From contig NZ_NQYC01000001.1 in assembly GCF_003600835.1 (NCBI RefSeq), positions 3,805,001 through 3,869,000 of the forward strand: a DNA stretch of 64,000 bases. The letters run 5' to 3'. How positions within the stretch are numbered: position 1 is the stretch's first letter; each line of letters starts with the position of its first letter. Below are positions 9,315-17,984 of the stretch, piece after piece. The position numbers and the translations under genes are program-made. The DNA is from Bacillus sp. PK3_68 (GTDB taxonomy: Bacteria; Bacillota; Bacilli; Bacillales; Domibacillaceae). The notes beneath the pieces were generated by a model. That model saw only the letters and a list, made by a program, of their open reading frames with translations. It ran no database searches and was not told the DNA's origin.

Positions 9315-10649
9315 ATGGCGCAGTTTAGCAAAGAAGAGATTTTTAGATTAGTTCAGGAAGAGAATGTGAAATTTATCCGTCTGCAGTTTACAGATATTTT
9401 GGGTACGATTAAAAATGTGGAGATTCCTTCATCGCAGCTAGAGAAAGCGTTGAGCAATAAAATGATGTTTGATGGTTCCTCTATTGAAGGATTCGTCCGA
9501 ATTGAAGAGTCAGATATGTATTTGTATCCAGATATAGATACATTCGTTATTTTTCCTTGGACGGCCGAAAAAGGGAAAGTTGCCAGATTTATTTGCGACA
9601 TTTATCATCCGGATGGCACGCCCTTTGAGGGAGATCCCCGCAGCAATTTAAAGAGGATACTAAATGAAATGAAAGAATTAGGGTTCACCAATTTTAATGT
9701 TGGACCTGAACCAGAATTCTTTCTGTTTAAGTTGAACGAAAGAGGAGAACCAACACTTGAATTAAATGACAGTGGCGGCTACTTTGATCTTGCTCCTACA
9801 GATTTAGGCGAAAACTGCCGACGTGATATTGTGCTTGAGCTGGAAGAAATGGGATTTGAGATCGAAGCTTCCCATCATGAAGTCGCACCTGGCCAGCATG
9901 AAATTGACTTTAAGTATACCGATGCTGTGAAAGCTTGTGATGATATACAAACATTCAAATTGGTTGTCAAAACGATTGCCCGTAAGCACGGTCTGCATGC
10001 GACGTTTATGCCGAAGCCACTGTTCGGTGTGAACGGCTCTGGGATGCACTGCAACTTGTCTTTATTCAGGGATGGGGAAAATGCTTTTTACGATAAAAAT
10101 GGAGATTTGGAGCTGAGTGATACTGCCAGACAATTTGTGGCTGGGGTTTTGAAGCACGCTCCAAACTTCACTGCTATCACCAATCCGACAGTTAATTCAT
10201 ATAAAAGATTAGTTCCTGGATACGAAGCTCCTTGTTATGTAGCTTGGTCAGCTAGAAATAGAAGTCCCTTGATTCGCATTCCTGCTTCCCGAGGAATGAG
10301 TACACGGGTAGAGGTGCGCAGTGTGGATCCTGCGGCTAATCCATATTTGGCAATGGCCGTCCAGCTTGCAGCCGGATTGGATGGTATTAAAAATCAATTA
10401 ACACCACCGGAAGCTGTCGATCAAAATATTTATGGAATGTCCAAAAAAGAGCGGGAAGACAACAATATTGTTGATTTGCCGGCTACTCTTGCCCAGGCAA
10501 TTAAAAATTTTCAAGGGGATGAGATAATGACCAAAGCTTTAGGTCCTCACTTGTGTGAGCATTTCATTGAAGCGAAAGTAATTGAATGGGATTTGTTCCG
10601 TACGCAAGTGCACCCATGGGAGCGCGAACAGTATATCACACAATATTAA
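9315..10649 (+). CDS. glnA: Type I glutamine synthetase
   Basis: 444 residues, very close to the Bacillus GlnA I know. It condenses glutamate and ammonia with ATP, as a cytoplasmic dodecamer. Key stretches are [28 protein letters not shown], the ATP/metal segment [10 protein letters not shown], and [18 protein letters not shown] start at ATG 9315 because an AGGGAGAG ribosome binding site precedes it and the product then aligns with the usual start. It lies 29 bases after gltD, unlike B. subtilis where glnR precedes glnA. No glnR is present here, so control may come from the gltB promoter or from elsewhere in the genome. Confidence 0.97.
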   Translation: MAQFSKEEIFRLVQEENVKFIRLQFTDILGTIKNVEIPSSQLEKALSNKMMFDGSSIEGFVRIEESDMYLYPDIDTFVIFPWTAEKGKVARFICDIYHPDGTPFEGDPRSNLKRILNEMKELGFTNFNVGPEPEFFLFKLNERGEPTLELNDSGGYFDLAPTDLGENCRRDIVLELEEMGFEIEASHHEVAPGQHEIDFKYTDAVKACDDIQTFKLVVKTIARKHGLHATFMPKPLFGVNGSGMHCNLSLFRDGENAFYDKNGDLELSDTARQFVAGVLKHAPNFTAITNPTVNSYKRLVPGYEAPCYVAWSARNRSPLIRIPASRGMSTRVEVRSVDPAANPYLAMAVQLAAGLDGIKNQLTPPEAVDQNIYGMSKKEREDNNIVDLPATLAQAIKNFQGDEIMTKALGPHLCEHFIEAKVIEWDLFRTQVHPWEREQYITQY

Positions 10650-10696
10650 AAGTGGGGATTGTCCCCGAAAAACTTCATAGAAGAGAGTGATCACGA

Positions 10697-12547
10697 GTGT
10701 GTGGGATAACAGGATGGATTCATTGGCATCAGGATTTGACAACTCAGGCATTCATCGTGGAAAAGATGGCACATACATTGGCGAGACGCGGGCCAGATGC
10801 TTCGAACGTGTGGAGCGACCGTCATGTGTCTTTCGGTCACACTCGGCTTATTGTTGTAGATCCTGCTGGCGGAAGCCAGCCGATGGCAAAAGAGGTAAAT
10901 AAGAAAAACTATACAATCGTTTACAATGGAGAGCTTTATAATACAGAAGACCTTCGTAAAGAGTTAGTGAAGACAGGTCATGTTTTTCGCTCTCATTCCG
11001 ACACGGAAGTGCTGCTGACGGCTTATATAGAGTGGGGAGAGGAATGTATAAATTATTTAAATGGAATTTTTGCTTTTGCTGTTTGGGATGAAGAAAAAGA
11101 GCAGCTTTTTATTGCAAGAGATCGTCTCGGAGTGAAGCCGCTTTTCTACAAGGAAGGGAATGGATCATTTTTATTCGGTTCTGAATTGAAAGCGATTCTA
11201 GCCCATCCGGAAGTGAAAAGTGAGGTAGGCAGAGAAGGCCTTCAAGAGGTGTTTGGGTTAGGACCGTCCCACACTCCAGGTCAGGGGGTTTTTCGCGGAA
11301 TCAATGAGCTAAGGCCAGCCCATGCGCTTACTTATTCCCGGAGAGGATTGAAGATCTGGCGATATTGGAATGTAATGAGTAAAAAACACGATCAATCATT
11401 AGAAGAAACAGTGGAACAAGTTCGATTCCTTGTAAAAGACGCTGTTGAACGGCAATTGACAGCTGATGTACCGGTTTGCACGTTTTTATCTGGTGGAGTC
11501 GATTCGAGTGCAATCAGCCAGTTTGCGGCCGACTTTTTTAAAGAAAAGGGCGATGGGGCACTCCACACGTACTCGATTGATTATGTTCATAATCATCATT
11601 ACTTCCAATCAAGCACTTTCCAGCCTGATGAAGACAGACCGTGGATTAAAAAGATGCAGCAGAACTTAGGAGCGGTCCACCATGCGGCTGTCATTCAAAA
11701 CGATCAGCTGGCTGACTATTTAATGGATGCTGTAAAAGTGAGAGATTTGCCAGGAATGGCGGATGTTGACTCTTCCTTGTTATGGTTTTGCGAACAGATT
11801 AAACCGCGCTTTACGGTTGCTTTATCCGGTGAGTGTGCAGATGAAATTTTTGGGGGGTACCCATGGTTTTATCGAGAAGAGTTGCTGAATGATAAAGGAT
11901 TCCCGTGGATGAAATCACAAGATGAAAGGCAGCAATTGCTTCTTCCGCATTGGCAGCAGCGACTGGATCTCACAAAGTATGTAAGAGACCGGTACGAAGA
12001 GACTGTTCGGGAAACACCTCAGTTAGATGGAGAAAGCTCATTGGAAGCACGCCGCCGGGAAATGTTTTATTTGAATATGACATGGTTTATGACAACGCTG
12101 CTGGAGCGTAAAGACCGCATGAGCATGGGGGCGAGTTTAGAGGTGCGAGTTCCGTTCGCTGATCATCGGCTTGTGGAGTATGCCTGGAACATTCCATGGA
12201 ACATGAAAATGCTGAACGGGCGGGAAAAAGGAATTCTACGTCGCGCTTTAGAAGGAGTGCTGCCTCATGATGTGCTTTACAGGAAAAAGAGCCCTTACCC
12301 AAAAACCTATCATCCAGAATACACAGCACGGGTAAAGAAACAGTTAACGAACATCATCGATACTCCATCATCTCCTATTCTTGAACTGCTCTCAAAAACA
12401 AAAGTGGCAGACATTATTCACTCAAATGGTTCCTCCTTCAAAGTGCCCTGGTTTGGCCAGCTTATGACAGGGCCGCAGCTCATTGCCCATCTTATTCAAA
12501 TCAATGAATGGCTCGAACATTACAACATTAATATTATTGATAACTAA
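10697..12547 (+). CDS. asnB: Asparagine synthase (glutamine-hydrolysing), AsnO-like
   Basis: 616 residues. It makes asparagine from aspartate using glutamine amide nitrogen and ATP. The start must be GTG 10697 because the next codon gives the catalytic Cys2 (MCGITGW) of the class II amidotransferase domain (residues 1 to about 200). The synthetase domain carries the pyrophosphate-binding loop SGGVDSS at about 265-271 and RKDRMSMGASLEVRVPF. Length and features match B. subtilis AsnO (YisO), a sporulation-linked paralogue, more than AsnB; the symbol is the general one. It is 47 bases downstream of glnA, placing a glutamine user next to the glutamine maker. Confidence 0.93.
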   Translation: MCGITGWIHWHQDLTTQAFIVEKMAHTLARRGPDASNVWSDRHVSFGHTRLIVVDPAGGSQPMAKEVNKKNYTIVYNGELYNTEDLRKELVKTGHVFRSHSDTEVLLTAYIEWGEECINYLNGIFAFAVWDEEKEQLFIARDRLGVKPLFYKEGNGSFLFGSELKAILAHPEVKSEVGREGLQEVFGLGPSHTPGQGVFRGINELRPAHALTYSRRGLKIWRYWNVMSKKHDQSLEETVEQVRFLVKDAVERQLTADVPVCTFLSGGVDSSAISQFAADFFKEKGDGALHTYSIDYVHNHHYFQSSTFQPDEDRPWIKKMQQNLGAVHHAAVIQNDQLADYLMDAVKVRDLPGMADVDSSLLWFCEQIKPRFTVALSGECADEIFGGYPWFYREELLNDKGFPWMKSQDERQQLLLPHWQQRLDLTKYVRDRYEETVRETPQLDGESSLEARRREMFYLNMTWFMTTLLERKDRMSMGASLEVRVPFADHRLVEYAWNIPWNMKMLNGREKGILRRALEGVLPHDVLYRKKSPYPKTYHPEYTARVKKQLTNIIDTPSSPILELLSKTKVADIIHSNGSSFKVPWFGQLMTGPQLIAHLIQINEWLEHYNINIIDN

Positions 12548-12554
12548 AAAACAG

Positions 12555-12601
12555 GGTCAGTTCCCACTGTGCCCATGCACTACCGCAGTGGTGAGCTGAC
12601 C
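12555..12601 (+). other. Long imperfect hairpin between asnB and amt
   Basis: GGTCAG (12555-12560) pairs with CTGACC (12596-12601), and an inner CCACTG pairs with CAGTGG. There is no T-run, so it looks more like an mRNA-stability or attenuation element than a terminator. It occupies most of the 75-base gap before the transporter. Confidence 0.4.
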
Positions 12602-12622
12602 TGAAATAAAGGAGGAATGTGA

Positions 12623-13887
12623 ATGGATGATTTGTATTGGTTAAATAGTGTATGGATCATGCTAGGGACCATTTTAGTTATTTTAATGCAAGGCGGTTTT
12701 ATTTTGCTGGAGGCTGGATCAACACGAATGAAGAATGCGGGACACATCGCTGGAAAGACGATTTTTACGTTTGGAATTGCTTCAATTGTGTTTTGGGCGG
12801 CAGGATACGGTTTTATTTTCGGGGAGGATGCCAACTTTTTTATTGGGATGTCTGACTTTTTTTATTCCGGTTATGAAGTAGAGGCGACAAGCTATTCCAC
12901 TGCCGTATTTTTTATGTTTCAGCTGGCATTTGCAGGGATCGCTCTGACGATTGCTTTCGGTGGATTTGCCGAGCGGGCTAAGCTTTCCGTTTATCTGGCT
13001 TTTGCTCTTATTTTTTCAGCGGTGATTTACCCTGTTGTAGCTCACTGGATATGGGGAGCGGCTGGCTGGCTGCGCACGGAAAGCAAGATTTTGCCGGCTC
13101 AACAGTTGTTCATTTGACGGGAGCGATGGCTGCTCTTGCAGCTACTATTCTATTAAAACCGAGAATTGGTAAATATAATAAAGACGGGACGGCTAACAAC
13201 TTATCTGGGCATAATCAAGTGTTCACTGCTTTGGGCGTGCTCATCTTATGGGTTGGCTGGTTTGGTTTTAATGCGGGAAGCACACTAGGAGTGGAAGATG
13301 GTTTTTTCGGATTTGTCGCTCTGAATACGAACGTAGCTGCGGCTGCAGGAGCATTTAGTGCCTTAGTCATTTCGTGGATTGTGTGTGGAAAACCTAATGT
13401 CCCAACAATGTTGAATGGCGCGCTTGCCGGACTTGTTGCCATCACAGCTTCATGTGCTTTTGTCGAAACGTGGGCAGCGCTTGCTATCGGTTTGGTAGCT
13501 GGAATCCTAGTATTTTATAGTGTAAGATTTTTTGAGAAAATAAAAGTGGATGATCCGATCTTTGCTCTTTCAGTCCACGGAGTTGCTGGTGTGTGGGGAA
13601 CGTTATCAACCGGTTTGTTTGCCACTCCAGAGCTAGCAACTGTTGGTCAACCCGGTCTCCTCTACGGTGGCGGGCTAACGCAGCTTGCTGTACAAGCAAT
13701 GGGAATCGCTGTATCAGGAGCCTATGCATTTTCTGTTTCATTCGCTGTTTTAGTGGTCCTGAAAAAAATGATGAATGGACTACGAGTGACGGAAGAAGAA
13801 GAGCTCGTAGGTCTGGATTTAAGTGAGCATGGCAGTTACGGGTATCCTGAAGCATTTACAGTGAAAGAGCACAGGCTAGCGAAATAG
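12623..13887 (+). pseudogene. amt: Ammonium transporter (Amt/NrgA), frameshifted
   Basis: The two halves read in different frames: 12623-13117 gives the N-terminal part ending with a wrong tail after AHWIWG, and the correct continuation GSGWLAAHGKQDFAGSTV is in the -1 frame from about 13055. Adding one G to the run at 13053-13056 restores one 421-residue protein, the normal Amt length, with HWIWGSGWLAAHG across the junction. Both halves are otherwise intact, including HLTGAMAALAATILLKPRIG and SVHGVAGVWGT. An Amt protein conducts ammonium across the membrane; this one ends the gltB-gltD-glnA-asnB cluster. No GlnK follows. The shift may be a sequencing error or a real loss. Confidence 0.9.
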
Positions 13888-14429
13888 CTTTTTATTTAGT
13901 TGAATAAACCATTAAAGCGATAGAGGACGGGCCTACTATAGCTCATCAGTTAAGTGCTGGTGTAAGATGCAGATGAATGGCTAGCGAGGGGGAGCCCATA
14001 CTGCTGTTAGGTGTACAGGGCCACTCCGGCTAGACCGGAAAGAATAATGACAACTGCAGGATGAAGATGCAATCTAGTTAATGCCAGCAAAGAAAAAATA
14101 AATATTAGCAAAAGACTAAATGATCCGTTGGACAAAGGAGTAGCCATGCCGCTGGAAACGGCATGGTCTGGTGAAGCATTGATTATAGCCTTCGAGTTAT
14201 AAGGTGACAATAAGTTTAGTTATTTTAAAACCTCAAACAAGCATAACCCCGTTCTAAATTTAGGACGGGGATAAAATATAGTTGTTTCATTTCTAATATA
14301 AGATCCTTCACTTTACTTAAAAATATAACAATACAGTCATTTAAATCTAAATATTATTCCATTGTTACGCCCGATTGTTAAAGTTTGGTTCCAGTATAAA
14401 GCGCATTTTCATAAAAAACCACAAAACCA
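13888..14429. other. Intergenic region with a possible ChrA remnant and a hairpin
   Basis: Between amt and the convergent glycosyltransferase. It holds a short minus-strand open frame (14007-14210, listed separately) and a 10-bp hairpin at 14247-14270 (CCCCGTTCTA / TAGGACGGGG) lacking a clear T-run. Nothing else is supported. Confidence 0.4.
14007..14210 (-). pseudogene. Possible C-terminal remnant of a chromate-transporter-like membrane protein
   Basis: The 67-residue frame ends in a hydrophobic stretch, SLLLIFIFSLLALTRLHLHP followed by AVVIILSGLAGVALY, which resembles the last two membrane segments of ChrA-type proteins. The first 25 residues look random and no upstream part of such a gene is present. 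It is therefore at best a decayed fragment. The assignment rests on this short match only. Confidence 0.3.
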
Positions 14430-15611
14430 TTAAGATTTCTCCCCAATTTTAGTCAGAATCACATTAGCTGCTTCTACAGCACCGCCGGCATTTCGAAAGG
14501 ATTCTGACAGTTTCTGTGCATTTCCCTTATATGTCCAATTTGTCAGCACCTCAGCTACTGCTGTTGCTAAATAGTTTGGCTTCGTCCTCTTCAGTTTCAA
14601 TCCTGCACCCAGTTCGGCAACTCGGTCGGCCACTAATTTTTGTTCGCTATGTTGCGGGAATAAAACCATTGGAACTCCGAAATACAGACTTTCATTTACA
14701 CTGTTCATACCACAATGGGTAATAAATACGTCTGCCGTCTGTAATATCGATATCTGGTCTACGGAGTTTTTTACTGTGAAATTTTCTGGTATGTTACCAA
14801 GAGAAGAAATCTCAGTTTTTTCACCAACTGACATCACAATATCATAGTTCGTCTTTGCAAATGCTTTGATACAGTTTTGGTAAAAATCATAATTTTGATT
14901 AAGTACAGTTCCGAGGGAAATATAGACGACCTTTTTATCTTTTTTAGCGCTCTGCACCGGCGAAGACTGCCTAACGGATGGCCCAACAAAAGCATATCGC
15001 TCAGAAAAGGTATGAGCCATCGGCTGGAATTCTTTTGACGTATAAACAATGGTGTCCGTTTCATTATCGTTTTGAACAATCGACACAAAATTCTCTACTT
15101 CATAACTATGATTTTTTAGTAAGTGAATTTTTTTGTTAATTCGCGGCATGCCCACGACCATTCTCCATAACTCCAGGAAACTCGGCTTCATCAGTTTTGT
15201 TGTATGCTGATTAAAAGAAAAAGAAGTAGTCGAACAAATATATGGGATTCCTAATTTTTGGGCAAATAGTTTGCCCCAAAGACATAAAGAGTCGAATACG
15301 ATGCAATCTGGATGAATAGCCTTTAATTCTTTGCATACCTTTTCATCCAAAGCAATGGTCGTATCAGCAACCATTTCAATCAGTGCCGCAAAATCTTTAC
15401 CAGCCTTACGAGCCAATTCTTTTTGTGATAATTGAGGCAAGAATTTATCACAAGCAATGTACGTGGCACCCGCACTCTCTATTTTTTCCTGAAATTCTGA
15501 AAAGGAGTAGTACCAAACTTGATGGCCCCTGTTTACTAGCTCGGTTACCACTGGAATGGTCGGATTAGTATGACCATGCGCGGGTATCGAGAAAAATACG
15601 ATTTTGCTCAT
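14430..15611 (-). CDS. MGT-family UDP-sugar glycosyltransferase
   Basis: 393 residues, GT-B fold, related to macrolide-inactivating glycosyltransferases and Bacillus YjiC/YojK. It should transfer a sugar from a UDP-sugar to a small hydrophobic acceptor in the cytoplasm. The N-terminus has the acceptor-side start FFSIPAHGHTNPTIPV with the conserved His; the C-terminal half has the nucleotide-sugar motif FITHCGMNSVNESLYFGVPM and QHSEQKLVADRV. Its ATG overlaps the stop of the regulator gene by 4 bases (ATGA), so the two are translationally coupled. The acceptor is unknown; antibiotic or flavonoid inactivation is a reasonable guess. Confidence 0.88.
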   Translation of the reverse strand: MSKIVFFSIPAHGHTNPTIPVVTELVNRGHQVWYYSFSEFQEKIESAGATYIACDKFLPQLSQKELARKAGKDFAALIEMVADTTIALDEKVCKELKAIHPDCIVFDSLCLWGKLFAQKLGIPYICSTTSFSFNQHTTKLMKPSFLELWRMVVGMPRINKKIHLLKNHSYEVENFVSIVQNDNETDTIVYTSKEFQPMAHTFSERYAFVGPSVRQSSPVQSAKKDKKVVYISLGTVLNQNYDFYQNCIKAFAKTNYDIVMSVGEKTEISSLGNIPENFTVKNSVDQISILQTADVFITHCGMNSVNESLYFGVPMVLFPQHSEQKLVADRVAELGAGLKLKRTKPNYLATAVAEVLTNWTYKGNAQKLSESFRNAGGAVEAANVILTKIGEKS

Positions 15612-16057
15612 TCTGACTCATCTTCCGTCAGTTCAGCTTTTCGGATCATCTCCGCAAATTCCAGGAAACTCTCACTTTTTAATATAGCCATTCCTTTTGT
15701 CGCATCTTCTCCCAAAACGATCAGCTTATCACCAGCATGAATTTGATACATTTCTCGTGCTTGTTTGGGAATCACAATCTGTCCCCGTTCTCCTACCTTC
15801 ACCACACCAAAGAACTGCTTTCCTTTGGGCCCGAGCTGATTTACCTCTTCCTCACTCATATTACGAGATAATTGATCCATGGTTACTTGAAAAATATCAG
15901 CAAGTATCTTGCACTTATAAATATCGGGTACGGCTTCTTCGTTTTCCCACTTTGCTATGGTCTGTCGTGATACGTTTAACTTCTCAGCTAATTGTTCTTG
16001 ACTTAGTTTATGCTTTTTACGCAAAATACGAATATTCATACCAATCATGTCTTTCAT
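15608..16057 (-). CDS. XRE-family HTH and AbrB/SpoVT-domain regulator
   Basis: 149 residues with two DNA-binding modules: an N-terminal helix-turn-helix of the Cro/CI type (residues about 6-62, LSQEQLAEKLNVSRQTIAKWE) and a C-terminal swapped-hairpin AbrB/SpoVT domain (about 80-125, GERGQIVIPKQAREMYQI). Fusions of these two domains are known in Firmicutes. It overlaps the glycosyltransferase gene by 4 bases and precedes it, so it most likely controls its own operon. The ribosome binding site GAGGAG lies just upstream on its strand. Confidence 0.88.
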   Translation of the reverse strand: MKDMIGMNIRILRKKHKLSQEQLAEKLNVSRQTIAKWENEEAVPDIYKCKILADIFQVTMDQLSRNMSEEEVNQLGPKGKQFFGVVKVGERGQIVIPKQAREMYQIHAGDKLIVLGEDATKGMAILKSESFLEFAEMIRKAELTEDESE

Positions 16058-16753
16058 CTCCTCATACGTTTAAATATATAAAAGGTTGAAGGTGAAATCT
16101 ATCAACAGTTCGGAACATTTTTTGTTAAAAATCGTGGCAAAGTACTTATGCATTTTATGCAGCTTATCGAGTGGAAAGCTTAGAATCGCCTCTTCAAATA
16201 AATTAAGTCGCATCCACTTTACTTCTAGATAACGAAGAGATGATACAAACAGCGATGCCCATACTTGAAACAATCGAATATAACACTAAATGGCCCGATT
16301 GCTGAATAGCATGACTGGGGTTTTTTAAACAACTTTACTATTTTTTAAGCACCTTTATTGTTGCTTAACGCTCCTCAAACGAGAGAGCATCCTGATGCTT
16401 CTTTGCTCGGGGAGTGTTCTTTCTGCTTCATATATTTTTTATTTGTTTATTTAACCCCTCCTTTAAACTAATTAAATATAAATTTCTCGGATGGATTTAG
16501 GAAGCTTTTTTCTTTGAGATATTTACGATGAATCTAACTTACAAAAAAGGTCTTCCTTTCTCTATTCAATGATTTAAATGAAATGATGTAAGTTCTCATT
16601 TTTTAGAAAGGTTCGTCCATCAAACAAAAGTATGGACTTGAAAAGGTCATAATATTTAAATAAGCTGAAAAGGTAGCGAAATATCTATACAATACAGACT
16701 GATAAAGTACTGATTTTTAAAGTACTATACGTAGTTGAAAAGGAGAGAAGTCT
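16058..16753. other. 696-base intergenic region between divergent units
   Basis: It separates the XRE-AbrB operon (minus) from the M20 amidohydrolase (plus). Visible are an interrupted hairpin at 16367-16418 (AACGCTCC / GGAGTGTT with inner AGCATC / GATGCT, then TTCT) and two direct repeats TAAAGTACT at 16703-16711 and 16718-16726, just before the amidohydrolase ribosome binding site. The repeats are a candidate operator. A 67-codon minus-strand frame at 16070-16273 is not credible as a gene. Confidence 0.4.
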
Positions 16754-17851
16754 ATGAAATTGCAAGTTAAAGAGCAAATTGCAGAGTGGTTTGATTATTT
16801 TCATCAGCACCCTGAAGTGAGTTGGCAAGAAGAGGGCACTACACAAAAAATCACGGAGATTTTAAATGAATTAGGTGTGTCTTACCGGCGCTTCTCTGAT
16901 GTAACAGGGGTCATTGCAGAAATTGGAGAAGGGGATCAAACAGTGGCCGTCCGTGCTGATATTGATGCATTATGGCAGGAAGTGGATGGGGTGTTCCAAG
17001 CCAATCATTCGTGTGGGCATGATGCTCATATGTCGATGGTATTAGGTGCCCTTCTTCAATTGCGAAATGAACCACTCAATAAGAGAATACGCTTTATTTT
17101 TCAGCCGGCTGAGGAAAAAGGCAATGGTTCGGTCGCTATGATTGAACGCGGGGCAATGGAAGAAGTGACACATCTTTTTGGTGTGCATGTACGTCCGGCA
17201 GAGGAGCTTTCATTTGGACAATTTGCCCCTGCTATTTATCATGGAGCCGGCATTTTCCTGGAAGGAAAAATTATTGGAGTAGATGCCCATGGAGCACGTC
17301 CTCACCAAGGAAAAAATGCCATTGATGTGATTGTTGCCTTTCATCAATTGATCAAGTCCATTTACCTGTCACCATTCGAAACCTATTCGGCTAAATTGAC
17401 AAAAATTGTAGCCGGGGGAGAAAGTGTCAATATTATTCCGGGGACGGTTGAGTTTTCTGTTGATGTACGCGCTCAGAAAAATGACACATTGCGAGTTCTT
17501 CAGGAACGCTTGACAGAAGGGTTGGAAGGATTAAAAACGCTCTATGGTGTGGAGATAGAAGCGAATTGGATTGACTATACTCCGGGAGCAGAAGTATCAG
17601 AGGAAGCGGCATCTGTTGCGGAGGAAGCTATTCGTTATGTAGCAGGAGACCAGGCTGTTGCCCCACCAGTCGTTACTTCTGGAAGTGATGATTTCCATTT
17701 TTATACGATTAAGCATCCGGAAGTGAAAGCGACGATGATCGGTGTGGGAGCGGATTTAGTACCAGGATTGCACCATCCCCATATGACATTTAACCGCTCT
17801 GTATTATATACAGGTGCGCAAATTTTGGCAGAAGCACTTAAGAGGGCTTAG
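16754..17851 (+). CDS. M20-family amidohydrolase, probable N-acyl-L-amino acid deacylase
   Basis: 365 residues, the HipO/aminoacylase group of metallopeptidase family M20. Expected reaction: hydrolysis of an N-acyl (probably N-succinyl) L-amino acid. Metal and catalytic motifs: VRADIDALW, SCGHDAHMS, FQPAEEKGNGS (catalytic Glu pair), GVHVRP, and the C-terminal LHHPHM. The dimerisation insert contains VDAHGARPHQGKNAIDV. ATG 16754 follows AAGGAGAG. It heads a cluster with an NhaC antiporter, a racemase resembling BC0371 and a GNAT protein, which suggests the desuccinylase step of D- to L-amino acid conversion. Substrate identity is inferred from context. Confidence 0.88.
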   Translation: MKLQVKEQIAEWFDYFHQHPEVSWQEEGTTQKITEILNELGVSYRRFSDVTGVIAEIGEGDQTVAVRADIDALWQEVDGVFQANHSCGHDAHMSMVLGALLQLRNEPLNKRIRFIFQPAEEKGNGSVAMIERGAMEEVTHLFGVHVRPAEELSFGQFAPAIYHGAGIFLEGKIIGVDAHGARPHQGKNAIDVIVAFHQLIKSIYLSPFETYSAKLTKIVAGGESVNIIPGTVEFSVDVRAQKNDTLRVLQERLTEGLEGLKTLYGVEIEANWIDYTPGAEVSEEAASVAEEAIRYVAGDQAVAPPVVTSGSDDFHFYTIKHPEVKATMIGVGADLVPGLHHPHMTFNRSVLYTGAQILAEALKRA

Positions 17852-17984
17852 CAGAACAAAAGTTTTTGTGAAAAAATAAAAAATCGAATTGACGTACAGC
17901 CATTGACCAGTTATTATTACCCTATTAACGTCTATTATGCGACAATTGAAAGTTTTCGAAAAAAAGAAGGATTGGGGTAAGATA

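Noticed and set aside
13045-13065. Programmed -1 frameshift in amt
   Set aside because: No A/T-rich slippery heptamer, and four other genes show the same single-base homopolymer loss, so an error or mutation is simpler.
13484-13855. Minus-strand frame opposite the ammonium transporter
   Set aside because: Antisense to a conserved membrane protein sequence; no ribosome binding site or family match.
16070-16273. 67-codon minus-strand frame upstream of the XRE-AbrB gene
   Set aside because: No family match, no convincing ribosome binding site, and the space is better explained as the regulator's promoter region.
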